Assembly (NCBI GenBank): GCA_024681215.1
Contig: JAILBG010000045.1
Location: 1 to 45,411 of the forward strand
DNA from: RUG563 sp024681215
GTDB taxonomy: Bacteria; Bacillota; Clostridia; Christensenellales; Aristaeellaceae
DNA: 45,411 bases
Reading direction: 5' to 3'
Within the stretch, counting starts at the first letter, position 1. The number at the start of each line of letters is the position of its first letter. Both the position numbers and the translations under genes were made by a program. Positions 33,031-41,932 of the stretch are shown piece after piece. The notes under the pieces were generated by a model. It was given only the letters and a program-made list of their open reading frames with translations, ran no database searches and had not been told where the DNA came from.

Positions 33031-34179
33031 TCACTCCATGCATTTCGTACGATCGTATTTTCCGGAAAAAGCCCCGATGTATTTCATGGTGAACGGCTTC
33101 AGATTACAGTCGGAATCCACCAGGGACGCTTCCTCCCCACGAAGCCATGAAACAATGTCGTTCAGTCCCCATGTAGTGAAGACTTTGATGCCATATTGTT
33201 TTGCGGCTTCCGGGAAAGTATTGAATATAGATTTCTGAATTTCTTTTGTGCTGTGGTTGCTTACGTCAAATTCCGTGATCTGCACATCCACGTCCAGATT
33301 TGTGCAGAACGAAAACATTTCATCCATATATGCACGGGTTTCGTCTTCGGATCCCCAGAAATGGCATTGCATCCCAAATCCGTCAATCAAATGGACCCCA
33401 TGTTCCCGCTCGTATGCCTTGATTTGATCGATTACCGTTTTGAAAATGATCTGCTTTTCCCTGTTTCCTTCGTTGTTGTCATTGTAGAATAGCTTGATCC
33501 GGTTCCCGAATACCTCCCGGGCAAGCCTGAAAATCTCGATATAATAATGCCTGCCAAGCAGCCTGTACCACTCGTCGATGCGGACGCCCTCCTCATCGAC
33601 GTCATAGACGGGCTTTCCTTCTGCCTGCAGCATCCGGATTTCATCCGGATCAGCCGCGATCTCATTGATCAGTTCCACGTTGTAGGCGTCGGGATACCGC
33701 TCCTTCAGGCACTGCATATAGGTTTTGATAAACTTGTACGTCAGTTTTTTCCGGTCTTCCGTGCTTCTGTTTTCCAGATATTGTGTCAACTGCTCGGGGA
33801 CGTGCCAGTACCATACGATTGTGTGTATCCTGATGCTCAGCCCGTTTTCCTGCGCGAACGCATACACTTTGTCAGCGTATGAAAAGTTGAACAGGCGCGT
33901 ATTGACTTCATCCTGGATAAACGCCGGCTGATCCTGGTTGAAGTAGATTTCCATCTTCATTTCGTTCTCAGGTGTCACACTGTCCAGATACCGGTCAATA
34001 AACTGAACCATTTTCTTCATCCGGGAATAGTCCAGCTGGTGATAACAGGAAACGTCAGGCGGGTTTTCCGCGGCCAGATAACTGTCCCTGTTTTCTGCAA
34101 AATCATCTTCATTGCTGGATTTCCAGATTCTGATCAGATCAACTGTCAGATAGCTGATACTGCTTCCAAACTTTTTCAA
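33031..34179 (-). CDS. GH10 endo-beta-1,4-xylanase, cytoplasmic
   Basis: A 382-aa glycoside hydrolase family 10 protein. Seen are TPENEMK (residues 69-75), HTIVWYW (119-125), the acid/base E173 in VELINEI, GFGMQCHF with the family histidine (H273) and the nucleophile E303 in QITEFDVSN; TTWGLND lies near the C-terminus. There is no signal peptide or carbohydrate-binding module, so it would act inside the cell on short xylo-oligosaccharides. It appears to start with TTG at 34179 behind GGAGG. No xylan transport or other GH gene is nearby, which makes its place in this array odd. Confidence 0.92.
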   Translation of the reverse strand: MKKFGSSISYLTVDLIRIWKSSNEDDFAENRDSYLAAENPPDVSCYHQLDYSRMKKMVQFIDRYLDSVTPENEMKMEIYFNQDQPAFIQDEVNTRLFNFSYADKVYAFAQENGLSIRIHTIVWYWHVPEQLTQYLENRSTEDRKKLTYKFIKTYMQCLKERYPDAYNVELINEIAADPDEIRMLQAEGKPVYDVDEEGVRIDEWYRLLGRHYYIEIFRLAREVFGNRIKLFYNDNNEGNREKQIIFKTVIDQIKAYEREHGVHLIDGFGMQCHFWGSEDETRAYMDEMFSFCTNLDVDVQITEFDVSNHSTKEIQKSIFNTFPEAAKQYGIKVFTTWGLNDIVSWLRGEEASLVDSDCNLKPFTMKYIGAFSGKYDRTKCME

Positions 34180-34218
34180 AGCTTTTTCCTCCCTGAAACG
34201 GATCCATAAAGCCCTTCG

Positions 34219-34935
34219 TCAGTTCTTTCTGACATAGATCAGCACAAAGTTCAGGATCCTGTTCAGTCCTTTTTGAAGGAATTCCCTGTCGCGGATACCG
34301 TATTCATGCCCCGAATCAAACCACTCCTGCCAGGCGATGTCAAAGCATTCCGCTTCCTTCACGGTGATATTGCACGTTCCGCCGCATTCGTTTTTCAATA
34401 GTTCTTCCCACCATGTTGCCGTTTTGAACAGCTGCGCGTCGTCCCCTTCGGCCCATGCTTCATACAGCTGCTTCATATCGCCCTCGGGCTGCTCCCTGAG
34501 CCCCGGAACGACGATCATCGCATAGCCGCCTTTTTTCACAAACGGCAGGATCTTTCCGGCAAACACGCCTTCCCTGCAGCCGAAGTAATGATAGGCGTCG
34601 ACGCTGACGATGGCGTCAAAATAATCATGGGCGAAGGGCATATCCATGGCGTCGCCGTGGATCGGGATGATTTTATCCTCAAGCCCGTTATCCCGGATCC
34701 TCCGGTAGTTTTCCGATGCGGGGACCCACAGATCGTAGGCGTACACGGAATCCGCGTCCGTTTCATGGGCGATGAAAAGGGAGGTCAGGGCAAAGCCGCA
34801 TCCCAGATCCAGCGTCCGGTGAAACCGGACGTCCGACGGCTTCCTGCGGATCAGGTCATCCAGCAGGCGGAAGGAATTCGGCCCCATCAGGTAATCTTTT
34901 GTGAAGTATTGCCGGTATTTCTCCATATTGCTCAT
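34219..34935 (-). CDS. Class I SAM-dependent methyltransferase
   Basis: A 238-aa methyltransferase with motif I LDLGCGFALTSLFIA, motif II SVYAYDLWV and motif IV YFDAIVSVDAYHYFG. The pattern, with a Trp/Glu-rich C-terminal part, recalls small-molecule methyltransferases near GNATs in Clostridia. A paralogous 3' end persists at 32386. It starts 6 nt after the fusion gene at 34942; SD GAAAGG lies 10 nt before the ATG. Confidence 0.88.
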   Translation of the reverse strand: MSNMEKYRQYFTKDYLMGPNSFRLLDDLIRRKPSDVRFHRTLDLGCGFALTSLFIAHETDADSVYAYDLWVPASENYRRIRDNGLEDKIIPIHGDAMDMPFAHDYFDAIVSVDAYHYFGCREGVFAGKILPFVKKGGYAMIVVPGLREQPEGDMKQLYEAWAEGDDAQLFKTATWWEELLKNECGGTCNITVKEAECFDIAWQEWFDSGHEYGIRDREFLQKGLNRILNFVLIYVRKN

Positions 34936-34941
34936 TTCCGT

Positions 34942-36456
34942 TCAGCCTTTCTCGTTCAGCCTTCTGTCCGCCAGTTCTTCGATGCCGGATTCCGCCTGAT
35001 CGACTCCGGGATTCCCGTTCGTCATGACCACTGCGATCTGTTTTTTTCGGACGTTCATCTTCATCATGCACTGCCCGTTTTCTCCCCAGCCTTTTGAGAT
35101 GAATATATCTTCTCCGTCCCTGAACACGCCAAGGCCTGTCCAGGGGAAATCCTTTGCTGGCTTTGCCATTTCCCGCGCCGATTCTGCATGCAGGAAAGTG
35201 CTTCCGCTATGAAACGCCGTCATAAACGCTTTTGCCAGCGTCAGCAGCTCTTTCGGCGTGCTCCAGAGTCCCGACGCCGCCAGGTCCGGAACCGAAGGGA
35301 ACCTTCCCGGAATGGGCAGCCCATTTTCATCATACCCGGTTGCCATCCTGTTTTCAAAACGGGCAATTTTATGGCGGGATGCGAAAAATGTGTTTTCTAG
35401 GCCCAGCGGGTAAAATACCAGTTCCTGCGCAGCGTCTTCAAAGGCCTTTCCCGTGCGCTCCTGCAGCATCAACTGCAGGACGCAGTAACCGGCATCCGAG
35501 TATTCAAAAGCCTCTCCCTGCGGTTTTTCTGCCCGGACGGGGCGGTTATTGTAAGCTGTTTTGCCTTCCAGGATATCCACCAGGCTGATTTCCGGGTCAT
35601 CCCGGCGGAGCCCGGAAAAAGAATCGTCTCCATCGACAATTCCGGCAGTGTGGCACAGGATCGACCGGATGGACGCATTGCTTTCGCTTCCGCCCAATGA
35701 GCGCAGTTTCCATTGCTGCAAATAGCGATTGACAGGATGATCGATATCAATTGCACTCTGCTCCTGCAGCTTCATGACGCATATTGCGGTTACAAGCTTT
35801 GAGATGGAATACGCCGGAAAAATGGTGGTTTCATCCACGGCGATCTGCTTTTCCCGATCCGCTGCGCCAAAGTATTCGGCTGATTCTTTTCCCGCCGCGT
35901 CAGTCCATGCGCAGCCGATTCCCGGAAAGCGTTCCGCGATTTTCCGTCTTTCCCATTCTTTCCTTGTGATGGCGAAAGCATAGGAGATCGTGTTCTTCGG
36001 ATCGGGGTATTCCTTTATTTTCTTCATGCCGTTGGCCAGTGCCGTGCGCCAGGAGCCCTCGTTGGTATATTTCATATAGGAATACAGCGCGGGATACTTT
36101 GTGTTCAGGAACGCCCAGTCCCGCACGGCCCGGGCCGCTTCCTTCGCAAAGCCCCGCCGCCAGTATTTCTTATGGATATGATACCCGATCTCCGGCAGCA
36201 TTTCCCCGTCGATATTCTGCATGGTAATGCCGCAGTCCCCGATGAATTCCCCGGTCTCCTTCAGCACCACCGCCCACAGGCCGAAGCCGTATTCGGCGTA
36301 GTTTTCCAGGTTCCAGTCGATCCAGCGCCGGGCGCGGGCTTCGTCGAAGGGCGCGGGATAGTGCGCCATCGTTTCCGGATCTGATACGATCTCGTAGAGG
36401 GCGGCAAAATCGTCCGGGGTATATTCCCGCAGGAGCAGGCGTTTTGTTTCGATCAT
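34942..36456 (-). CDS. GNAT acetyltransferase fused to a beta-lactamase-fold serine hydrolase
   Basis: A 504-aa fusion. Residues about 1-165 are a RimJ-type GNAT (ETKRLLLREYTPDDFAALY; IHKKYWRRGFAKEAARAV). Residues about 170-504 are a class C beta-lactamase/DD-peptidase-fold hydrolase with SISK (S217, K220), a Y-S-D at about 319-321 where YxN is usual, and HTAG (about 269). No signal peptide, so it is cytoplasmic and more likely an esterase or peptidase than a beta-lactamase. The start at 36456 is chosen because GGAGG lies 9 nt upstream; the ATG at 36465 abuts it. Confidence 0.85.
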   Translation of the reverse strand: MIETKRLLLREYTPDDFAALYEIVSDPETMAHYPAPFDEARARRWIDWNLENYAEYGFGLWAVVLKETGEFIGDCGITMQNIDGEMLPEIGYHIHKKYWRRGFAKEAARAVRDWAFLNTKYPALYSYMKYTNEGSWRTALANGMKKIKEYPDPKNTISYAFAITRKEWERRKIAERFPGIGCAWTDAAGKESAEYFGAADREKQIAVDETTIFPAYSISKLVTAICVMKLQEQSAIDIDHPVNRYLQQWKLRSLGGSESNASIRSILCHTAGIVDGDDSFSGLRRDDPEISLVDILEGKTAYNNRPVRAEKPQGEAFEYSDAGYCVLQLMLQERTGKAFEDAAQELVFYPLGLENTFFASRHKIARFENRMATGYDENGLPIPGRFPSVPDLAASGLWSTPKELLTLAKAFMTAFHSGSTFLHAESAREMAKPAKDFPWTGLGVFRDGEDIFISKGWGENGQCMMKMNVRKKQIAVVMTNGNPGVDQAESGIEELADRRLNEKG

Positions 36457-36501
36457 GGGTTTCATCCTCCGTCGACTGCCCGTTCTATCAACCTGAATGG
36501 A

Positions 36502-37092
36502 TTACTTCACAAGCACGATGAGGTAAGCGTTTTCTGTTTCGACAGTCTTTTTTGCTTTCAATCCGGCTTGCTTTGCAAGCAGGATCGTTCTTTCCGGCGA
36601 ATCCGGATAAATCCGGATCTTTCTGCTGCCCATGTCGATCCATTCGCTTTGGTTTTTGTCGATCGATAAGCAGAAAAGGCCGTTGTTATTCAATAAGGCG
36701 TATACTTTTCCGATGACCAAACGCTTATCCTCAAAATGCTTCATTGTCAGGGATGAATAAATCACATCGAACGTTTCTGCAAACGGATAATCCAGGAAGT
36801 CGCCGCAGAGGAGCGATATGTTCTCACAATCCCTGAGATTCTCTTTCGCCCGCGCGATGGTCTTCGGCGATATGTCTATTCCCGTCAGATGCCGACAGGA
36901 GCCGGCTGTTTTTACCGCCAGTCTTCCCGTTCCTACGCCTATTTCAAGAACCGTCTTCGATTCATCCAGTTCCATCAAATCCAGAAACGCCTGCCCGTCC
37001 CAGGATTCCATGTATTTCTGCAGAACCGGCGGGTCGCGGAACGGATCGTTGTTTTCCTCGATCAGTAAATCATAATGCGTTTTGATATCCAC
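36502..37092 (-). CDS. Class I SAM-dependent methyltransferase
   Basis: A 196-aa methyltransferase. Motif I is VLEIGVGTGRLAV, motif II LTGIDISPKTIARAK, motif III ISLLCGDFLDYPF and motif IV FDVIYSSLTMKHF. It appears to start with GTG at 37092, with GGAGG 9 nt upstream. Compact Methyltransf_11/25 type; substrate unknown. Confidence 0.9.
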   Translation of the reverse strand: MDIKTHYDLLIEENNDPFRDPPVLQKYMESWDGQAFLDLMELDESKTVLEIGVGTGRLAVKTAGSCRHLTGIDISPKTIARAKENLRDCENISLLCGDFLDYPFAETFDVIYSSLTMKHFEDKRLVIGKVYALLNNNGLFCLSIDKNQSEWIDMGSRKIRIYPDSPERTILLAKQAGLKAKKTVETENAYLIVLVK

Positions 37093-37167
37093 AGATTTCC
37101 GCCTCCCATCCCGACTTCATTCCGGCAGCCCGGAAATGTGAAGCCTTTCTTATGGCACTGTATCGGA

Positions 37168-38541
37168 TCACAGCTTTTTCACATACGCCACGATCCGGTT
37201 GGCTTCCTCAAAGCCGACCGCCCGATGAAACCGCTGGCTGTCCGCGTTGTCCATCTCGCAGTCGCTGGCAAATTCCGCGCAGCCGTGCGCTTTCGCCCAG
37301 TTTTCACACGCGGACAGCAAGCTGCGGGCGATGCCCTGCCGGCGCACGCCCGCCCGGACGTAGATCCCTTCCAGATACCCCACCGGGCTGCTTTCCGTTC
37401 CCTCCACATAATCCCGGCGGAGCTGGCACTGGGCAAAGCCTACGGCTTCTCCCTGCTCTTTGTACAGAAAAATGGCTGCGTCCTCCCGGGCAAGCAGGGA
37501 AGCGATTTCCTCCGCCATCTCTTCCGCCGAATGATCCGGCCACAGTTCGCAGGCGAGCGCGGCGGCTGCCGCGGTATCCCCACTTGCCGCCCGACAGGGG
37601 TTGGTCAGCGGAGCATCCGCCTGCTGATCCTGCCGCTTCCAGAAAGTCCAATGCAGGCCCTTCCCGTATCCGAGCTTTTCGTAAAACGGGTCCCCGCCGC
37701 CGGTCATGTGGGTGGCGCCCAGGGCCTTCATCCGGTGATAGTGCCGGGAGAGGGCGGCAGCCGCCAGTCCGCGCCGGCGGTGATCCGGGTGGGTGCACAG
37801 GGGCTCCATATAGGCCAGCTTGTTTTCCGGCACCCACCACATGCCGGAGAAGCACACATACTCCCCGCTTTCATCCGCGATGATCACGTCGTACTCGTGG
37901 GTGGAATGGGGCGCGGGCGCGGTCATGGGGCCGATGACGCCTTTATAGGATTTGGCGGGCGTCCAATCCATGGACCGGTCCTCCCGATCCCAGCCCTCAA
38001 AAGGCCCTTTTTCCCCGTGGCCGAAGCCGTACCAGAGGAGCTTCGCCAGCCTGAAGCCGTCCGCGTCCTTGGGCTCCACGAAATGATACCCCGCGGGCAG
38101 GGGATGATCCAATTCGTTGCGGAAGTCAAAGTGCCGGTCCTCAAATTCTTCGGTCAGGATGAAGCCGCGCTTTGCCGCCGCTTCCATCAGGTATTCCTGG
38201 CCGTTGAAGAGCACCAGCCGCTGTTTGCCGTCAAAATCCGGCATGGCGGAGACGGCATAGTCGATCAGCGCATCCGCCAGGAATTCGTATCCCTTCCGGA
38301 CGCTGAAAAAGATATCCGTCACCGGCGCTTCGTAAAACACGAAGGCCACCACACTGTCCCCGTCCAGCCAAAGCCGATCCAGAAAGCTGTAGGACTGATC
38401 CATCCAGGAGGATTGCAGGGCGTACTCAAAGAACGGCGCCGCTACGCCGCTGCCGTGCTCCCGGTCATAGATGTCGGTCAGGAAATCCCAGATCAGACTG
38501 ACGTCTGACAAAAGCTGAAACTGCTTTGTGGTGATGTTCAT
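37168..38541 (-). CDS. Tandem GNAT protein with C-terminal AAC(6')-like aminoglycoside acetyltransferase domain
   Basis: A 457-aa protein with two GNAT domains. The N-terminal one spans about 1-305 (THPDHRRRGLAAAALSRHY, then FYEKLGYGKG). The second, about 312-457, matches the type I aminoglycoside 6'-N-acetyltransferase core closely: LWPDHSAEEM, GFAQCQLRRDYVEG, SSPVGYLEGIYVRAGVRR, EFASDCEMDN and FHRAVGFEEANRIV. The start at 38541 has AAGGAG upstream, inside the end of the MBL gene (stop at 38546). I infer possible aminoglycoside or related amine acetylation; nothing shows that it confers resistance. Confidence 0.85.
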   Translation of the reverse strand: MNITTKQFQLLSDVSLIWDFLTDIYDREHGSGVAAPFFEYALQSSWMDQSYSFLDRLWLDGDSVVAFVFYEAPVTDIFFSVRKGYEFLADALIDYAVSAMPDFDGKQRLVLFNGQEYLMEAAAKRGFILTEEFEDRHFDFRNELDHPLPAGYHFVEPKDADGFRLAKLLWYGFGHGEKGPFEGWDREDRSMDWTPAKSYKGVIGPMTAPAPHSTHEYDVIIADESGEYVCFSGMWWVPENKLAYMEPLCTHPDHRRRGLAAAALSRHYHRMKALGATHMTGGGDPFYEKLGYGKGLHWTFWKRQDQQADAPLTNPCRAASGDTAAAAALACELWPDHSAEEMAEEIASLLAREDAAIFLYKEQGEAVGFAQCQLRRDYVEGTESSPVGYLEGIYVRAGVRRQGIARSLLSACENWAKAHGCAEFASDCEMDNADSQRFHRAVGFEEANRIVAYVKKL

Positions 38542-38545
38542 GCTA

Positions 38546-39304
38546 TCACTTCTCCTTATAGACGATCCGGCGATCCTCCGGCTGGTACGGATGCGCTTTG
38601 CTGACGTTCCCGAACCATTCATAGTCAATATCGCCGGCGGTGTTGCCTGCTTCCAGATCTTTCAGCGCTGCCAGCAAGGTGTCGAACAGTTCGGCGCCGT
38701 AAGGGGTTTGGATGTGGCCGTTCAGGATCATATCGAAGGTGTCCCGCAGGGGCAGCAGCCGTTCCATGCTCTGCAGCTGCGTCCTGACCGGCAGGGATTC
38801 ATCCAGCTGCAGCCACAGATGCTGGATGATCCCGTCTCCCGAGAAAAGGATCCTGTCCTTCCTGTCCAGCAGGACGATTTCGCCCGCGGTATGCCCCGGA
38901 AGATAGATCACTTCCAGCTCGATGCCGCCGAGATCAAAGATGTGACCATCTTCGATATGCTCAAAAGGCGGGTAGCTGACGCCGAATTGCTTCATTCCTT
39001 CCTGCACTTCCGGGCTTTTGATCCATTCCTCGGCAAGCGGCAGATCCTTCAGATTCATATACGCTTTCTCAAAGCTCCAGTTGCCGCCCATGTGATCCTC
39101 ATGGCCGTGTGTGTTGATGCAGATCAAGGGAAGCGGCGTCAGCGATTCCGCCGCCTCCCGGATATTGCACAGGCCGATGGATGTGTCGATGACTGCCGCT
39201 TGTTTTTCTCCGGCAACCACGTAGCAGGTGGCCTCATGGCTGTCGTCCAGCAGCCAGACGTGATCGTTGATCGGAATGACGTTCGGTTTCCTCAGCTGAA
39301 ACAT
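38546..39304 (-). CDS. Metallo-beta-lactamase-fold hydrolase
   Basis: A 252-aa MBL-fold protein with the zinc motif THGHEDH (HxHxDH), the LPGHTAGE third histidine region and LFSGDGI. The usual zinc ligands appear intact. Such proteins are lactonases, thioesterases, glyoxalase II-like enzymes or, more rarely, beta-lactamases; the compact form here does not decide. It lies 4 nt from the tandem GNAT gene and shares a transcript with it. SD GGAGGG. Confidence 0.88.
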   Translation of the reverse strand: MFQLRKPNVIPINDHVWLLDDSHEATCYVVAGEKQAAVIDTSIGLCNIREAAESLTPLPLICINTHGHEDHMGGNWSFEKAYMNLKDLPLAEEWIKSPEVQEGMKQFGVSYPPFEHIEDGHIFDLGGIELEVIYLPGHTAGEIVLLDRKDRILFSGDGIIQHLWLQLDESLPVRTQLQSMERLLPLRDTFDMILNGHIQTPYGAELFDTLLAALKDLEAGNTAGDIDYEWFGNVSKAHPYQPEDRRIVYKEK

Positions 39305-39361
39305 CTCGCTTCCCTCCGCTTGTAGAATTTGGATTGCTTTCGTTCCGGGATTGTATCGTCC

Positions 39362-40666
39362 TTACAGCTCCCTGACGGGCTTGTTTAACAGCAGAAATGC
39401 CGCGGCGGCGGCGAAGCCCAGCGCGCAGAAGAACAGCAGGACGGACGAACCGAAGGACTGCAGAACGATGCCCGCCAGCACGGACGCGATGGGGATCATT
39501 CCCTGGCAGCCGATGCTGATGATGCTGCTGACTTTGCTGAGCTTATCCCTGTCCACCACACGCATGATCGCTGTACTGATCGGGATGTTGATGAAGGCAA
39601 GCAACAGGCCCGTCACACAGCCGACTGCGCAGAACGCAGGCAGGAAGACGTTCAGGCTGTTTCCGCGATCCACCAGCAACCAATAGGCAAGCGCAAGGAA
39701 GATCATCACCGCGGCGGTGTAACAGATCTGGACAGCTACCGAATGGCCGCATTTTTCCGGCGGCTTCCGGGCGCTGAGGACGGCTGCCCCGATCAGGGAG
39801 CCGATCCCGATGCACACGCTGATCACAGAGGACCAGAGTTCCGGTGTCAGAAACCGGTCCAGCAGATACGACGGGGCGTTGGCCAGATCCGTCCGCACGA
39901 AGAAGGGAAGAAAGTTTCCCGTAACAGGGGCGAAAAAGAAATTGATGAACACCACCGCTCCCAGCAGCGCCAGGATCGCTTTCTGGGTTTTCAGGTAATC
40001 CAGCCCGTCCCGCATGTCGAGAAAAGCCGTTTTCAGCGTCAGCCGGTCTTCGGCCGGCGTGTGCGGGCAGCGGATCAGCATTTCGGAAACGCCGGAAGCG
40101 ACGAAGGCGGCACCGACAATGAAAAACAAAATATGAATCGGCAGAGCGGCGTAGAGGATTCCGGCCAGTACGACGCCCAGGATGCTTTCCAGAGAGCTCT
40201 TCATCGTGAAATACGAATTGGCCTGCTGCAGCTGTTCCGCCTCCACGATGTGCGGGAACAAGGCGCCGGAAGCGGGGTTAAAGATCCCGCTGATACTGTT
40301 TCCGATGATCCCCAATGCAAACAGGATCACGATATGCGCATCCGTTTCCGGGAAAAGAAGCATCAATACGGTGGCCAGGACGATGGTTCCGCCCTTGCAA
40401 AAATCACAGACGTACATGATCTTTGCCTTGCTGAAACGGTCGCCCAGCACGCCGCCCACAGGGGTAAACAAAAGCATCGCCACGCTGCACAGCGCCAGGT
40501 ACAGGCCTTGCAGGAACGCGTTGTTTCCGCTGATCTGCAGGATATAGAAGCTGACGGCAAAGCTGTACAGCAGCGCGCCCAGCTCCGACACCAGCGCGCC
40601 CAGGAATACCAGCCGAAAGTTCCGGTTTCGAAAAACGTTGTCTTTTTTTGTATTATCACTTTTCAT
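39362..40666 (-). CDS. MFS efflux transporter
   Basis: A 434-aa protein with about 12 hydrophobic segments and the loop motif GGVLGDRFSKAKIM. The layout, with SGIFNPASGALFPHIV in the middle, is typical of the MFS_3 group (enterobactin exporter/macrolide-efflux type). It overlaps the end of the upstream XRE regulator by 11 nt, so regulator and exporter are co-translated, a common arrangement for drug-inducible pumps. SD GGAGGT. Confidence 0.87.
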   Translation of the reverse strand: MKSDNTKKDNVFRNRNFRLVFLGALVSELGALLYSFAVSFYILQISGNNAFLQGLYLALCSVAMLLFTPVGGVLGDRFSKAKIMYVCDFCKGGTIVLATVLMLLFPETDAHIVILFALGIIGNSISGIFNPASGALFPHIVEAEQLQQANSYFTMKSSLESILGVVLAGILYAALPIHILFFIVGAAFVASGVSEMLIRCPHTPAEDRLTLKTAFLDMRDGLDYLKTQKAILALLGAVVFINFFFAPVTGNFLPFFVRTDLANAPSYLLDRFLTPELWSSVISVCIGIGSLIGAAVLSARKPPEKCGHSVAVQICYTAAVMIFLALAYWLLVDRGNSLNVFLPAFCAVGCVTGLLLAFINIPISTAIMRVVDRDKLSKVSSIISIGCQGMIPIASVLAGIVLQSFGSSVLLFFCALGFAAAAAFLLLNKPVREL

Positions 40667-41732
40667 TTTCTGCTACCTCCGCCCATTCATCGGCAAATCT
40701 TTGATCCTTCAGAAGGCCAATCAAATTGCTTATACTTTCCGAAGCGGTCGCACCGAGTATATCGAAAACTGTTGATTGATCCATGTGCTCTGCAAAACGC
40801 ATTGCTTTCAGGCTGTAATCAGGCATGGCATCGAAACGAAGCGCCATCGTAAGCGCTTTCTTCATGGAGTCTGATGATTCTTCCTGCATACCATTCTTCG
40901 CTTGGACATATGCCAACAAAACAAGCATTTCCGCAAGTGTTTTTTCCAGGAAATCCGGTTTGTTCTCTGTCTTCAGCCCAGTCAGGAGACCTATGCCCCA
41001 GGAGAGGATGTCTATGGACGAAGCCCAGTCGTTTCTGGCGCGAAACAGGAACACATACCCGATAATTGCGGTGAGGAGGTTGGAAACTCCTGATAACAAT
41101 GCTTCAGACAAAAACGGGCCGGCTTCTTCCGGGGCGTCCCCATAGATCGACAGGAATGCCCCGATATTGACGCTGAAAATGCCTCCGGCATTGTTTTTCT
41201 TTAACAGTTCGAGAGTCTTTCCATGTTCACCAAGCAGGAACAAGACGGTCGATTGGTTCCCACAGATTGTAGCTTCGCTGATGCGGGGATCGTCATTCTG
41301 AGGAAGCAGTATCCGTGATTGTTCGAACAATTCTAACGCTCGCTTGAGCAGCTGCGGGTTATGATTGGCAGCACCATAAACGAGGAAAATGGTTGCGCAT
41401 TCATATACAACACGAAAAGAATGAGGATATTTACACAGCATCTTTTCTGCTTCGGGAATTGCTGTTGGATCCAGTGACTGGCAATATGCGTTAATCCGTT
41501 CTCTGGCAGATTCCAGCCGGTTGTCCTGCATCTGGTAACCCAGCAGCGCATCCACGGAGATCTCGAAAAAATCTGCCATCTCCATAATGAGCCGCAGTTC
41601 GGGCAGGGACGATCTGGATTCCCACTTATACACCGCGCCGACGGATACCCCCAGCACCTCCGCCAGTTGTTCCTGGGTCAGCCCACGCTGTTTCCGGTAA
41701 GCCCGGATGTTTTCCGCGATGCTTGTTTCCAT
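40656..41732 (-). CDS. XRE regulator with TPR-like C-terminal region
   Basis: A 358-aa protein. Residues about 4-62 are a Cro/C1 helix-turn-helix (LTQEQLAEVLGVSVGAVYKW). The rest is helical, with paired helices resembling tetratricopeptide repeats (RALELFEQSRILLPQ; TLELLKKNNAGG; AEMLVLLAYVQAKNG), the build of peptide-responsive RRNPP-type or stress regulators. The start METSIAEN at 41732 has GGAAGG upstream. It is the first gene of a transcript with its own consensus promoter and runs into the MFS gene by 11 nt. Confidence 0.85.
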   Translation of the reverse strand: METSIAENIRAYRKQRGLTQEQLAEVLGVSVGAVYKWESRSSLPELRLIMEMADFFEISVDALLGYQMQDNRLESARERINAYCQSLDPTAIPEAEKMLCKYPHSFRVVYECATIFLVYGAANHNPQLLKRALELFEQSRILLPQNDDPRISEATICGNQSTVLFLLGEHGKTLELLKKNNAGGIFSVNIGAFLSIYGDAPEEAGPFLSEALLSGVSNLLTAIIGYVFLFRARNDWASSIDILSWGIGLLTGLKTENKPDFLEKTLAEMLVLLAYVQAKNGMQEESSDSMKKALTMALRFDAMPDYSLKAMRFAEHMDQSTVFDILGATASESISNLIGLLKDQRFADEWAEVAENEK

Positions 41733-41762
41733 GCTGCCGCCTTCCTTCCTCCTGATGAGAAC

Positions 41763-41791
41763 ATTATAGGACAAAAACCGGAGGCGGTAAA
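41763..41791 (-). promoter_or_regulatory. Sigma-A promoter of the XRE-MFS transcript
   Basis: On the minus strand TTTACC (41791-41786), 17 nt, TATAAT (41768-41763), about 30 nt before the start codon. Confidence 0.8.
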
Positions 41792-41822
41792 GAGATCGGC
41801 ATTATAATTATTCGGGTATTTT

Positions 41823-41841
41823 CCCATACCAGCGGTATGGG
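41823..41841. promoter_or_regulatory. Dyad upstream of the XRE-MFS promoter
   Basis: CCCATACC (41823-41830) and GGTATGGG (41834-41841) form a perfect 8-bp inverted repeat with a 3-nt centre, 32 nt upstream of the -35 box. No T-run follows on the minus strand, so an operator is at least as likely as a terminator for the upstream methyltransferase gene. Confidence 0.45.
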
Positions 41842-41932
41842 TCAACTGGATTTCCATAAATTCTGCTGTTCCCGGCGCATGAAGCCTGACAGGCAATCCG
41901 TTTTTTTCTTTCTTTCACAAATCCGGAATTTT

